A stretch of DNA of 44,168 bases, from contig JAUIGR010000020.1 in NCBI GenBank assembly GCA_030430025.1, positions 1 through 44,168 of the forward strand, given 5' to 3'. Shown one piece after another: positions 32,925 to 42,117 of the stretch. A model generated the notes under the pieces. The model saw only the letters and a program-made list of their open reading frames with translations. It was not told the DNA's origin and ran no database searches. The stretch's first letter is position 1; each line of letters begins with the position of its first letter. The DNA comes from Gammaproteobacteria bacterium. GTDB taxonomy: Bacteria > Pseudomonadota > Gammaproteobacteria > Xanthomonadales > Marinicellaceae. The position numbers were made by a program, and so were the translations under genes.

Positions 32925-33338
32925 TCACCATACGTAAATGGTCTCTGCATCTATTAATGGATGGCTATAAGGATGGTTATTGATGTTCTTTGTTACTACT
33001 TTTTTCACATGCCCAATGACTGTGACTGGTTTATTTTTTATAGAAGCAGGATCTAAGAATTGTGGCTTACAAGCGATGAATCGACCCGTATCCATCCGAT
33101 ATTGTCTCGATGGTTTGGCGTAGGCGTCAGCTAATTTGCCAATAATAATCAGGCAACTATAATCCTTTTGGTTTTCCACATCAACCACAAAGCCAGTCCA
33201 TCTGATTTTGAGATCAGCAATAGGATTTTGAATATAATTTTTTGGTGTCATATCAATGAAGTCGCCCTGTAGTGGCTTTGGAGGTTGAGCACAAGAAAAT
33301 AGGGTTAAAGTACAGCAGATGATAATAATCGTTTTCAT
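32925..33338 (-). CDS. Slp-family outer-membrane lipoprotein
   Basis: The 137-aa product has a lipoprotein signal peptide ending in the lipobox LFSC (residues 13-16), so it is acylated at C16; the residue after it is Ala, compatible with outer-membrane sorting. The mature part RWTGFVVDVENQKDYSCLIIIGKLAD and GRFIACKPQFLDPASI...VTVIGHV matches the pattern of the starvation/acid-inducible Slp family. Slp proteins are of uncertain function, linked to outer-membrane stress and stationary phase. It is oriented opposite to both neighbours, converging on the GT9 gene and diverging from carA, so it has its own promoter in 33339-33510. The homologue is shorter than E. coli Slp (188 aa). Confidence 0.75.
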   Translation of the reverse strand: MKTIIIICCTLTLFSCAQPPKPLQGDFIDMTPKNYIQNPIADLKIRWTGFVVDVENQKDYSCLIIIGKLADAYAKPSRQYRMDTGRFIACKPQFLDPASIKNKPVTVIGHVKKVVTKNINNHPYSHPLIDAETIYVW

Positions 33339-33509
33339 ATGATAACCATAAATTTAAAAATGATATGTTATAAAGTCTGAATATTTTATGAATAGTCGTT
33401 AATTGTCTTATTATGTTTTTAGAGTTCATCTCAAAAATCATCTTACAATAAAGCATGGTCTTTTTGAGTACTTTCGGTTAAAATTTGATTTCAATTCGAA
33501 ACGAGTAAT

Positions 33510-33534
33510 AAGTGGGCTAATGTCCGCTTTTTTT
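33510..33534 (+). terminator. Probable attenuator in the carAB leader
   Basis: AAGTGGGC (33510-33517) and GTCCGCTT (33522-33529) form an 8-bp stem with two G-T pairs around TAAT, followed by seven T's. The plus-strand transcript has no gene before it (slp is on the other strand), so it can only act in the leader of carA, whose ATG is 24 bases downstream. That points to control by attenuation. Confidence 0.65.
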
Positions 33535-33558
33535 ACGCCTTTTTAGAGTTGAGCCTAG

Positions 33559-34731
33559 ATGACAGATTTAAATAAAATTTTGTTTCCAAATAGTGATCAA
33601 CCAAAAGCCATATTGGCTTTGGAAGATGGGTCGGTTTTTTTGGGTACATCAGTTGGTTATTCTGGAACCTCCGTCGGGGAGGTGGTGTTTAATACTGCCA
33701 TGACAGGTTATCAAGAAATACTTTCAGATCCCTCTTATGCTGGTCAAATAGTCACATTAACGTATCCACATATTGGTAACACTGGAACCAATACAGTAGA
33801 TGGTGAGTCAGAACAAGTGTTTGTCAAAGGTTTAATTGTCAGAAGTTTTTCAGATGAAGCTAGTAGCTGGCGTAATGAAGAGAACTTAGGAGATTACTTA
33901 AGACGTCATCAAATCATTGCCATTACTGATATTGATACCAGAGAATTGACCCGAAAGTTAAGAACAGCAGGTTCATTGAATGGTTGTTTAGTGGCTGGCA
34001 ATGAGATAGATACTGTGGAAGCTATAGCACTAGCCAAGGCTTATGAGGGCACCATCGGATCAGATTTAGCCAGTACAGTCAGTAGAAAAGCATCATCATC
34101 CTGGACACAGGGTACCTATAGTTTATTGAATGGTGAGTTTACGAGCATAAAATCAGAACAATACCATGTTGTTTGTTACGATTTTGGTGTGAAACAAAAT
34201 ATTCTTCGAATTCTTGTTGATTTGGGTTGTCGGTTGACTGTTGTGCCTGCTACTACACCCGCTTCAGAAGTGATGGCATTAAGTCCAGATGGTGTGTTTC
34301 TCTCGAATGGACCAGGAGATCCTGCTGCTTGTAGTTATGCGGTGAAGGCTTGTCAACACTTTTTACAGATCGGGATTCCATTATTTGGTATTTGTTTAGG
34401 GCACCAAATATTAGCTCAGGCTTCTGGGTTGCAGACTGTTAAGATGAAGTTTGGACATCATGGTGCTAACCATCCGGTCCAAGATTGTAGTGATGAAACC
34501 GTATTGATTACTAGCCAAAATCACAACTATGCAGTTGATCAAGCAAAACTACCTGACTTTGTTGATGTGACCCATCGCTCATTGTTTGACGGTAGTGTTC
34601 AGGGTATTAAGCGAAAAGATAAACCGGCTTATGGGTTTCAGGGACATCCTGAGGCCAGTCCTGGTCCTCATGAGGCCAGAAAATTGTTTTTACCATTCAT
34701 TCATTTGATGCAGCAGCAGGCTAAAAAATAA
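33559..34731 (+). CDS. carA: Carbamoyl-phosphate synthase small (glutaminase) subunit
   Basis: Hydrolyses glutamine and channels ammonia to CarB for carbamoyl phosphate, the precursor of pyrimidines and arginine. The class I glutamine amidotransferase triad is visible: C279 in GICLGHQ, H363 and E365 in GHPEASPGP. The N-terminal domain has [20 protein letters not shown]. The 390-aa length is typical. The gene starts 24 bases after an intrinsic terminator, so attenuation is likely, and it is followed after 2 bases by carB. A short extension before [10 protein letters not shown]-type sequence is ordinary for the group. Confidence 0.97.
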   Translation: MTDLNKILFPNSDQPKAILALEDGSVFLGTSVGYSGTSVGEVVFNTAMTGYQEILSDPSYAGQIVTLTYPHIGNTGTNTVDGESEQVFVKGLIVRSFSDEASSWRNEENLGDYLRRHQIIAITDIDTRELTRKLRTAGSLNGCLVAGNEIDTVEAIALAKAYEGTIGSDLASTVSRKASSSWTQGTYSLLNGEFTSIKSEQYHVVCYDFGVKQNILRILVDLGCRLTVVPATTPASEVMALSPDGVFLSNGPGDPAACSYAVKACQHFLQIGIPLFGICLGHQILAQASGLQTVKMKFGHHGANHPVQDCSDETVLITSQNHNYAVDQAKLPDFVDVTHRSLFDGSVQGIKRKDKPAYGFQGHPEASPGPHEARKLFLPFIHLMQQQAKK

Positions 34732-34733
34732 TC

Positions 34734-37700
34734 ATGGCAAAACGTACAGACATTAAAAGTATTTTGGTCCTGGGTGCGGGTCCAATTGTTATTGGCCAAG
34801 CTTGTGAGTTTGATTATTCTGGTACCCAGGCTTGTAAGGCCTTGAAAGATGAAGGGTATAAAGTCATTTTGGTTAATTCTAACCCTGCCACAATCATGAC
34901 CGATCCAGAAACAGCAGATAGTATTTATATTCAACCGATTACGTGGCAGACTGTTGCTAAAATCATAGAACGTGAGCGACCAGATGCTTTATTGCCTACG
35001 ATGGGTGGCCAAACGGCTTTGAATTGCTCATTAGATCTGGTCAGTCATGGTGTGCTAGAAAAATTTGATGTAGAGATGATTGGCGCATCCAGAGAAGCGA
35101 TTGATATGGCTGAGGATCGAGAGCAGTTTAGAGAAGCCATGAAGGATATTGGATTGGCTTGTGCTAAATCATTTATTGTTCATGATTTAGATGAGGCTAG
35201 AGTAGCTCAAAAACAAATCGGTTACCCGGTTATTATTCGTCCATCATTTACGCTCGGAGGGACAGGTGGTGGCATTGCTTACAATTTGGAAGAATTTGAG
35301 AACATTACGGCAGAGGGGTTGAAGCTGTCACCGACTACAGAAGTTTTGTTAGAAGAGTCATTATTAGGGTGGAAAGAATACGAAATGGAAGTAGTTCGTG
35401 ATAGGGCGGATAATTGCATTATTATTTGTTCAATTGAAAACCTCGATCCTATGGGAGTTCACACTGGTGACTCGATTACCGTGGCCCCATCTCAAACACT
35501 GACTGATAAGGAATATCAAATCATGCGTGATGCCTCTTTGGCTGTTTTGCGTAAGATTGGAGTGGAAACAGGAGGCTCTAATGTACAGTTTGCAGTTAAT
35601 CCTGAGAATGGACGGATGATTGTTATTGAAATGAATCCGAGAGTTTCAAGATCATCTGCATTGGCATCTAAAGCCACTGGTTTTCCTATAGCAAAAGTTG
35701 CTGCTAAATTAGCTATTGGTTACACATTGGATGAGTTAAAAAATGAAATAACAGGTGGTGCTACACCTGCATCTTTTGAGCCGACAATTGATTATGTTGT
35801 GACTAAAATCCCACGTTTTGCCTTTGAAAAATTCAATAACAGTCGAGACCGTTTGAGCACACAAATGAAGTCCGTAGGAGAGGTTATGGCTATTGGCAGA
35901 ACTTTTAATGAGTCCTTACAAAAAGCCTTGCGTGGTCTAGAAATCGGAAAAAATGGATTAAATGCCATTATCAGTCAGGAACAAATTAATGCTGGTTTTG
36001 ATTTAGTAAAAGAAATTCGAGAACCATCCTCCTTACGGATATTCTATGTGGCAGATGCCTTTAGACAAGGTTACAGCATAGAACAAGTCCATGAAATTTC
36101 AAAAATTGATCGATGGTTTTTAAATCACATTCATCGGTTAGTACAGATAGAACTGGCTTTGGTTAGTCAGTCCATTAATGATCTGACTGCTGAGCAGTTG
36201 TTACAGCTGAAAAGGGAAGGGTTTTCTGATAGTCGTTTAGCTGAACTATTGGGAGAAAATGAGAAAACTGTGCGTTCATACAGAAGTCAGTTAAGTATAC
36301 ATCCAGTCTATAAAAGAGTCGATTCATGTGCTGCTGAATTTGATTCGCCCACGGCTTATTTTTATTCAACGTATGAACCTCATTGTGAATCAAAGCCTAC
36401 CGATAAAGATAAAATCATCATTTTGGGAGGAGGGCCTAATCGCATAGGTCAAGGTATCGAGTTTGATTATTGTTGTGTTCATGCGTCATTGGCTTTAAAA
36501 GAAAATGGTTTTGAAACCATTATGATTAATTGTAACCCTGAAACAGTATCAACTGACTATGATACTTCTAACCGTCTTTATTTCGAACCATTGACATTAG
36601 AAGATGTGTTAGAGATTGTAAGAATAGAGCAACCGCAGGGTGTTATTGTCCAATATGGTGGTCAAACTCCATTAAATCTTGCCAAAATCTTAGAAAAAGC
36701 AGGCGTGCCTATTATCGGCTCATCACCACAATGTATTGACAAAGCTGAAGATAGGGAACAGTTCAAAGCAATGTTAGATAAGCTGAATTTGCGCCAACCG
36801 CCTAATGGTACTGTTACGTCGGAAGATGAGGCAGTAGTTACAGCTGATAAATTGGGTTTTCCATTGGTGGTTAGACCATCATATGTATTGGGAGGGAGGG
36901 CCATGGAAGTAGTGCACTCGCAAATCGAATTGGCCCGTTATATGAAAGAAGCTGTTAAAGTTTCGAATGATTCACCAGTCTTGCTTGACCGCTTTTTAGA
37001 CCATGCAATAGAGGTTGATGTAGATATCATTTTTGATGGTCAGGATGTACTAGTGGGTGGTATCATGGAACACATTGAGCAGGCGGGTGTGCATTCGGGT
37101 GATTCAGCTTGTTGTATACCTCCATTTACTTTGAGCAAAATTGTGCAGGAAGAGCTGGCAAGGCAGTGTGGTTTGATGGCCAAGGAATTAGGTGTTGTTG
37201 GTTTGATGAATACACAATTTGCTATTCAGAGTAATGATATTTATATATTAGAAGTAAACCCGAGGGCTTCAAGGACCGTTCCTTTTGTATCAAAAGCTAC
37301 CGGATTACCTTTAGCGAAAATAGCTGCTTTGTGTATGGCTGGTATAAGTTTGAAAGAACAGGGAGTTAAGGCACGTTTGGATTTGGATCATTATTCGATT
37401 AAAGAGCCTGTCTTCCCTTTCGTTAAATTTCCAGGTGTTGATCCTATTTTAGGTCCAGAAATGAGGTCAACTGGTGAAGTGATGGGTATAGGTAAGTCTT
37501 TTGGTTCAGCTGTGGCAACTGCAAAGTTGGCCGCCAAAATTTCCATGCCCTTACAAGGAAAAGCCTTTGTTTCCGTAAGAGATGCTGATAAGGAGCGGTT
37601 GATTCCATTAGCAAGAAAGCTGCAAAATATGAATTTTGAACTGGTTGCGACACATGGAACTTGTCAACTATTGAGAAATGCAGGATTATACTGTGAAAGT

Positions 37701-37940
37701 GTCAATAAAGTGATTGAAGGACGGCCGCACATTGTAGACAAGATCAAAAGTAATGAAATTGATTTTATTATCAATACAACAGAGGGTTCACAAGCCATTG
37801 CAGATTCGGCTTCAATTCGTAAAGAAGCACTAAAGCAAAGTATTAATTACACAACAACTATAGCTGGAGCAGCAGCAACAATTGAAGCATATGAGTATCT
37901 AAACTCACATGAGATTTATTCACTGGAAGAGTTACATTAA
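34734..37940 (+). CDS. carB: Carbamoyl-phosphate synthase large subunit
   Basis: Synthesises carbamoyl phosphate from bicarbonate, ammonia and two ATP. The internal duplication is evident: two ATP-grasp halves, each with a [10 protein letters not shown] or [17 protein letters not shown] dinucleotide-like start (residues about 15-31 and about 563-573), an oligomerisation linker, and a C-terminal MGS-like regulatory domain (from about 940) that binds UMP, IMP or ornithine in relatives. The 1068-aa length is complete. It follows carA by 2 bases and greA follows by 12, so carAB-greA-recJ form one operon. Confidence 0.97.
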   Translation: MAKRTDIKSILVLGAGPIVIGQACEFDYSGTQACKALKDEGYKVILVNSNPATIMTDPETADSIYIQPITWQTVAKIIERERPDALLPTMGGQTALNCSLDLVSHGVLEKFDVEMIGASREAIDMAEDREQFREAMKDIGLACAKSFIVHDLDEARVAQKQIGYPVIIRPSFTLGGTGGGIAYNLEEFENITAEGLKLSPTTEVLLEESLLGWKEYEMEVVRDRADNCIIICSIENLDPMGVHTGDSITVAPSQTLTDKEYQIMRDASLAVLRKIGVETGGSNVQFAVNPENGRMIVIEMNPRVSRSSALASKATGFPIAKVAAKLAIGYTLDELKNEITGGATPASFEPTIDYVVTKIPRFAFEKFNNSRDRLSTQMKSVGEVMAIGRTFNESLQKALRGLEIGKNGLNAIISQEQINAGFDLVKEIREPSSLRIFYVADAFRQGYSIEQVHEISKIDRWFLNHIHRLVQIELALVSQSINDLTAEQLLQLKREGFSDSRLAELLGENEKTVRSYRSQLSIHPVYKRVDSCAAEFDSPTAYFYSTYEPHCESKPTDKDKIIILGGGPNRIGQGIEFDYCCVHASLALKENGFETIMINCNPETVSTDYDTSNRLYFEPLTLEDVLEIVRIEQPQGVIVQYGGQTPLNLAKILEKAGVPIIGSSPQCIDKAEDREQFKAMLDKLNLRQPPNGTVTSEDEAVVTADKLGFPLVVRPSYVLGGRAMEVVHSQIELARYMKEAVKVSNDSPVLLDRFLDHAIEVDVDIIFDGQDVLVGGIMEHIEQAGVHSGDSACCIPPFTLSKIVQEELARQCGLMAKELGVVGLMNTQFAIQSNDIYILEVNPRASRTVPFVSKATGLPLAKIAALCMAGISLKEQGVKARLDLDHYSIKEPVFPFVKFPGVDPILGPEMRSTGEVMGIGKSFGSAVATAKLAAKISMPLQGKAFVSVRDADKERLIPLARKLQNMNFELVATHGTCQLLRNAGLYCESVNKVIEGRPHIVDKIKSNEIDFIINTTEGSQAIADSASIRKEALKQSINYTTTIAGAAATIEAYEYLNSHEIYSLEELH

Positions 37941-37952
37941 ACAATATACATT

Positions 37953-38429
37953 ATGAACAGAGTTCCTATTACAAAAGCAGGTGCAGAACGCCTCAAATCA
38001 GAATTAAAAAAGTTAAAAACGATAGAGCGGCCTAAAATCATTGATGCCGTTGCAGAAGCACGTGCGCATGGCGATTTAAAAGAAAATGCGGAATACCACG
38101 CAGCACGTGAACAACAATCATTCATGGAAGGAAGGATTGCTGAGTTGGAAAGTATCATTTCAATAGCGGAAGTGATTGATGTGACCAGTTTGAATATAGG
38201 TGATAAGGTGGTTTTTGGAGCCACTGTTGTTCTTGAGGAAGAGGAGTCTGGAAGTCATGTGACTTATCAGATAGTGGGTGATGCAGAAGCAAGCATCGAT
38301 GAAGGACGTATTTCAATCAGTTCTCCGATTGCTCGTGCTTTGATAGGAAAAAGTGAAGATGATGAAGTCGAAGTACAAGCACCTGGTGGAAATAAAATTT
38401 ATTTTATAGAAAGTATTCAATACATTTGA
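37953..38429 (+). CDS. greA: Transcription elongation factor GreA
   Basis: Rescues backtracked RNA polymerase by stimulating its intrinsic transcript cleavage. The N-terminal coiled coil carries the acidic tip [11 protein letters not shown] (residues 45-55, key D and E), and the C-terminal FKBP-like domain ends near YFIES. The 158 aa equals the family. It is coupled to recJ: its TGA stop shares a base with the recJ ATG (TGATG). The carAB-greA order is common in gammaproteobacteria. Confidence 0.96.
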   Translation: MNRVPITKAGAERLKSELKKLKTIERPKIIDAVAEARAHGDLKENAEYHAAREQQSFMEGRIAELESIISIAEVIDVTSLNIGDKVVFGATVVLEEEESGSHVTYQIVGDAEASIDEGRISISSPIARALIGKSEDDEVEVQAPGGNKIYFIESIQYI

Positions 38430-40162
38430 TGCAAGAACGCATCACCATTAAACGAAGACCTTTAGTTGCATCTAAGATTGAAGGGGGTGATCATCTACAT
38501 CCTCTCTTGACCCGCGTATTCCAAGCTCGTGGCATTCACCATGCAAATCAATTGGATTACCGTTTAAAAAATATCTGTTTACCCCAAGGTCTATCTGGTT
38601 TGCAACAAGCACATGAATTGATTTATGAAGCACTAAAGTCACACACAAAAATCGTTGTGGTGGGTGATTTTGATTCAGATGGAGCAACAGCGACAGCTTT
38701 GGTCATTCGTTCAATGAAAGCAATGGGAGCTAAGCATATTGATTTTTTAGTACCCAATAGATTTGATTATGGATATGGCCTATCATCTCGGTTGGTGGAA
38801 GAGTTATCCCAACAACAGACTGGTTTGATCATCACTGTAGACAATGGGATTTCATCACATGCTGGTGTCAAATTAGCTAAACAGTTGGGCATGAAAGTCA
38901 TCATTACTGACCATCATTTACCCTCTGATCAATTGCCTGATGCAGATGCTATTGTGAACCCAAACTTATCCGGTGATACTTTTCCTAGTAAAAATTTGGC
39001 AGGAGTAGGGGTGGCATTCTATTTGATGGCCAGTTTTAAAACATTTTTAGATCAATCAGGGTGGTTTGATGCAATTGGTCTAGTAGCCCCAAATATGTCT
39101 CAGTGGCTTGATCTTGTGGCATTGGGGACAGTGGCTGATGTGGTTTCCTTAGATCAAAATAATCGCATCTTAGTTAGTGCTGGTTTGGCTTTAATGAAAA
39201 AGCAAAAGTGTGTACCTGGTTTATTGGCACTGTTTCAAATAGCACAAAGAGATCCTTTGTTAGCGCATGTTGGAGATCTAGGTTTTGCTTTGGCTCCCAG
39301 GTTAAATGCAGCGGGTCGCCTTGAAGATATGCGCATTGGTATTGAATTGCTTTTGACTGATGATCATGAAAAAGCAATATTGCTTGCAGATGCTTTGAAT
39401 CAAATCAATCAACAGCGACAATCAATCCAGCAAGAGATGCAAATTTTTGCAGATTCTGTAGTTAATGAATTAAGAAAAAGAAACAACTTACCAGCTGGCT
39501 TATGTCTTTATCATAAAGATTGGCATCAAGGTGTGGTTGGATTATTGGCATCTCGGGTCAAAGAATCAACCAATCGACCGACTTTTGCATTTGCTAAAGA
39601 GAGTGAGCATTCGGGCAGATTGAAAGGTTCTGGTCGCAGTGTTGATGGATTTCATATTCGTGATGCACTTGTCACTATTGATCAACGATATCCAGATGTA
39701 ATTGAAAAGTTTGGTGGTCATGCTATGGCGGCTGGTTTGACGTTACATATCGACAAAAAAAAACAGTTTGATGATGCTTTTAATGAAGTTGTTAGTGAGT
39801 GGGCAAAAGAGCAAGGGCAATCGTACGTTGTCCATACAGATGGCAGTGTTGATAGTGAGTATTTATCTGTTCATGTCGCTCAATTAATTGAAGAATCTGG
39901 GCCATGGGGAGCTTATTTTCCTGAACCTTTATTTGATGACTGGTTTGTTATTAAACAAAAAAAAGAAGTGGGTACTTATCATTGTAAGCTACAATTACAA
40001 ACCATTGACAAGCGAAAGAAGATTGATGCCATTGCATTTCAATCAACTCCCAATGACTTTCCTGAAATTGGTGACAAGGTACAAATGACCTACCATTTAC
40101 AAGTTAATCATTTTAATGGTCGTTCTCAGTTACAACTTTTGGTCAGAAATACCATTAAATAA
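38429..40162 (+). CDS. recJ: Single-stranded-DNA-specific exonuclease RecJ
   Basis: 5'-3' ssDNA exonuclease used in RecF-pathway recombination, mismatch repair and base excision repair. DHH-superfamily motifs: GDFDSDGATA (D80, D82, D84), TVDNG, and TDHH (160-163), followed by the DHHA1 domain (GRSVDGFHIRDAL, FGGHAMAAGLTL) and the C-terminal OB-fold. ATG 38429 overlaps the greA stop and gives 577 aa, the E. coli size. It is the last gene of the carAB operon; no clear terminator follows, only a weak TAGAT/ATCTA hairpin after the stop. Confidence 0.96.
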   Translation: MQERITIKRRPLVASKIEGGDHLHPLLTRVFQARGIHHANQLDYRLKNICLPQGLSGLQQAHELIYEALKSHTKIVVVGDFDSDGATATALVIRSMKAMGAKHIDFLVPNRFDYGYGLSSRLVEELSQQQTGLIITVDNGISSHAGVKLAKQLGMKVIITDHHLPSDQLPDADAIVNPNLSGDTFPSKNLAGVGVAFYLMASFKTFLDQSGWFDAIGLVAPNMSQWLDLVALGTVADVVSLDQNNRILVSAGLALMKKQKCVPGLLALFQIAQRDPLLAHVGDLGFALAPRLNAAGRLEDMRIGIELLLTDDHEKAILLADALNQINQQRQSIQQEMQIFADSVVNELRKRNNLPAGLCLYHKDWHQGVVGLLASRVKESTNRPTFAFAKESEHSGRLKGSGRSVDGFHIRDALVTIDQRYPDVIEKFGGHAMAAGLTLHIDKKKQFDDAFNEVVSEWAKEQGQSYVVHTDGSVDSEYLSVHVAQLIEESGPWGAYFPEPLFDDWFVIKQKKEVGTYHCKLQLQTIDKRKKIDAIAFQSTPNDFPEIGDKVQMTYHLQVNHFNGRSQLQLLVRNTIK

Positions 40163-40294
40163 CTATGGTAGATTGAATTTTTGTGATCTATCTCACCGTT
40201 TATTTGAAAAGCATTGGTGAATCATTGTTTTTGACATTAGTATAAGGTCAAAATGACGTTTTATCAGGTTGGTCACTTAGGAACGAGGTATGAC

Positions 40295-42109
40295 ATGGTA
40301 ATAAAAGCAAAATGGTATCAAACCCTCTTGTTATTGTTGGTGGGCTGTATTGCTATGGCACAACCTGATTTTGTTACGAATTCAGTGTCGAACCCATTCT
40401 ACTTTTCAGATAGTAGACAGTCACATGTTGAAGTGGTAGCAAATCAGTCAACAGAAGCTGATTTGTCTGTTTATATAGAATCTGATCATGGTCAAATATT
40501 TCAAGGAAATGTTTTTGAAGTAGAAGTCAGTGTTTTAAACAATGGTCCAGATACTGCTGAAATTGTTGCTTTAGAAATGATGTTTACCGGAATCATTGAA
40601 AATGTCATACCTATCAACAGTGAAGTGTGGCAATGTAATAGCAGCAATCCAAATCATGTTTTCTGTTATTTAGGCTCAGACCTACAATTGAATTCAACAA
40701 AATCTCTTTTTCTTAGGGTTGAAAGTAAGCAGGTTGTACAAACAACACAACCAATCAGTATCGTGACAACAGTATATTCTGAAACATATGATCCTCAATT
40801 GGGCAATAATCAAGCCAATTTGATGATCGAGGTAGAGCCCACACCGACGGAAGATCAATTTTTAACGCATGTTCAACATGTCATTGGCTCGATAGATCAA
40901 CAAACACAACGAGCGATTCGTAATGTAGCCAGTTATTGTGCCGGTTCGTATTTTACAGCCATGGAATCAGGCATGTGTGACTTGATTTGGAATGCTGATG
41001 AGGAAGACCGCGCTGATCTTCGTGACATGATGAGAGAAATTACTCCTAACGAAGTTCTCGGTCAATCAAACTCAGCTGCTGAAATAATCACATCGCAATT
41101 TCGAAATATTGATGCCCGCTTATCTGAGTTGCGTGCTGGTGGCGGTGGATTTAGTTTGTCTGGATTGCGTGCTACTTATGGTAACCAATCAATTCCATTA
41201 GCAATGCTTGCGTATCTTAATGCAGAAGAACCTGATAATACTGTTAATAACTTTGTTTCTCCTTGGAGTTTTTTTATTAATGGCACGATATCCATGGGGG
41301 AAAGGGATAAAACTGGCCGTGAGTTAGGTTTTGATTTTGACACGTATGGTATTACCGCTGGACTTGACTATCGTTTGAACAGCCAACAAGTGATTGGGAT
41401 GGCGTTGGGATATGCACATTTTGATTCGCAAATAGAAGATGAAGCAGAGATGAAATCAAATGGTATTACACTAACGGGTTATGGGTCTTTTTATCTCAAA
41501 GATAATTTTTATCTTGATGCGCGGATCAGTTACGGACAACCTCGATTTGAACAAACGAGACGGATTAACTTTTCTATTGAAGATGTGACAATTGACCGTA
41601 CTGCTCATGGTGATACGGATGCCAGTCAATACACTGTAGCATTCAATATGGGATATCATTTTAATAAAAATGGATGGAATATGACGCCAAACTTCAGTTT
41701 CCGTTATGTTGATACTCAGATTAATCAATTCACAGAATCTGGTGCAGGTGGCTTTAATTTTTCATATGCTGAACAACATATTAAGAGTATGGTGGGCTCT
41801 TTAGGATTCAATATTTCTAAAGCCATTAGTTTGAAAAAGGGCGTAATCACACCTCAGTTTGATATCAATCTATCAAGGGAGTTGGAGAACAATGGTGGAT
41901 TAGTCGAAGCTTGGTTTATTAATGCACCGGATGATGAAATTTTTTGGATAGAAACAGATGAACCAGATCGTTTATATGGAGATGCTGGCCTTGGTTTAGT
42001 GTTTATTGGTGCTAATGGCAAACAAGCTTATATCAATTATCGCAGCATGTTTGGATTAGATGGTTTTTCCCGTGGTACTATCAATTTGGGTTTGCGTTTT
42101 GAATTTTGA
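40295..42109 (+). CDS. Autotransporter-type outer-membrane beta-barrel protein with a DUF11-like domain
   Basis: ATG 40295 is preferred over 40253 because GAGGT precedes it and the product then starts with a normal signal sequence (residues 1-22). The signal contains LVGC (15-18), a possible lipobox, so a lipid anchor is an alternative to cleavage after AMA. Residues 55-182 form an immunoglobulin-like domain of the DUF11 type (ADLSVYIESDHG, VSVLNNGPDTAEIV, PQLGNNQANL). A helical linker with C215/C228 (about 185-285) follows, then a C-terminal 12-strand-like barrel (about 320-604) ending in LRFEF with terminal Phe, as in autotransporter domains. There is no beta-helical passenger, so it is not a standard autotransporter. 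The stop is 8 bases before the start of the caspase-fold gene. Confidence 0.75.
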   Translation: MVIKAKWYQTLLLLLVGCIAMAQPDFVTNSVSNPFYFSDSRQSHVEVVANQSTEADLSVYIESDHGQIFQGNVFEVEVSVLNNGPDTAEIVALEMMFTGIIENVIPINSEVWQCNSSNPNHVFCYLGSDLQLNSTKSLFLRVESKQVVQTTQPISIVTTVYSETYDPQLGNNQANLMIEVEPTPTEDQFLTHVQHVIGSIDQQTQRAIRNVASYCAGSYFTAMESGMCDLIWNADEEDRADLRDMMREITPNEVLGQSNSAAEIITSQFRNIDARLSELRAGGGGFSLSGLRATYGNQSIPLAMLAYLNAEEPDNTVNNFVSPWSFFINGTISMGERDKTGRELGFDFDTYGITAGLDYRLNSQQVIGMALGYAHFDSQIEDEAEMKSNGITLTGYGSFYLKDNFYLDARISYGQPRFEQTRRINFSIEDVTIDRTAHGDTDASQYTVAFNMGYHFNKNGWNMTPNFSFRYVDTQINQFTESGAGGFNFSYAEQHIKSMVGSLGFNISKAISLKKGVITPQFDINLSRELENNGGLVEAWFINAPDDEIFWIETDEPDRLYGDAGLGLVFIGANGKQAYINYRSMFGLDGFSRGTINLGLRFEF

Positions 42110-42117
42110 GGTTAGTC

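Noticed and set aside
40231-40246. TTGACA and TATAAG before the autotransporter-type gene as a promoter
   Set aside because: The two boxes are only 4 bases apart, so they cannot be one promoter.
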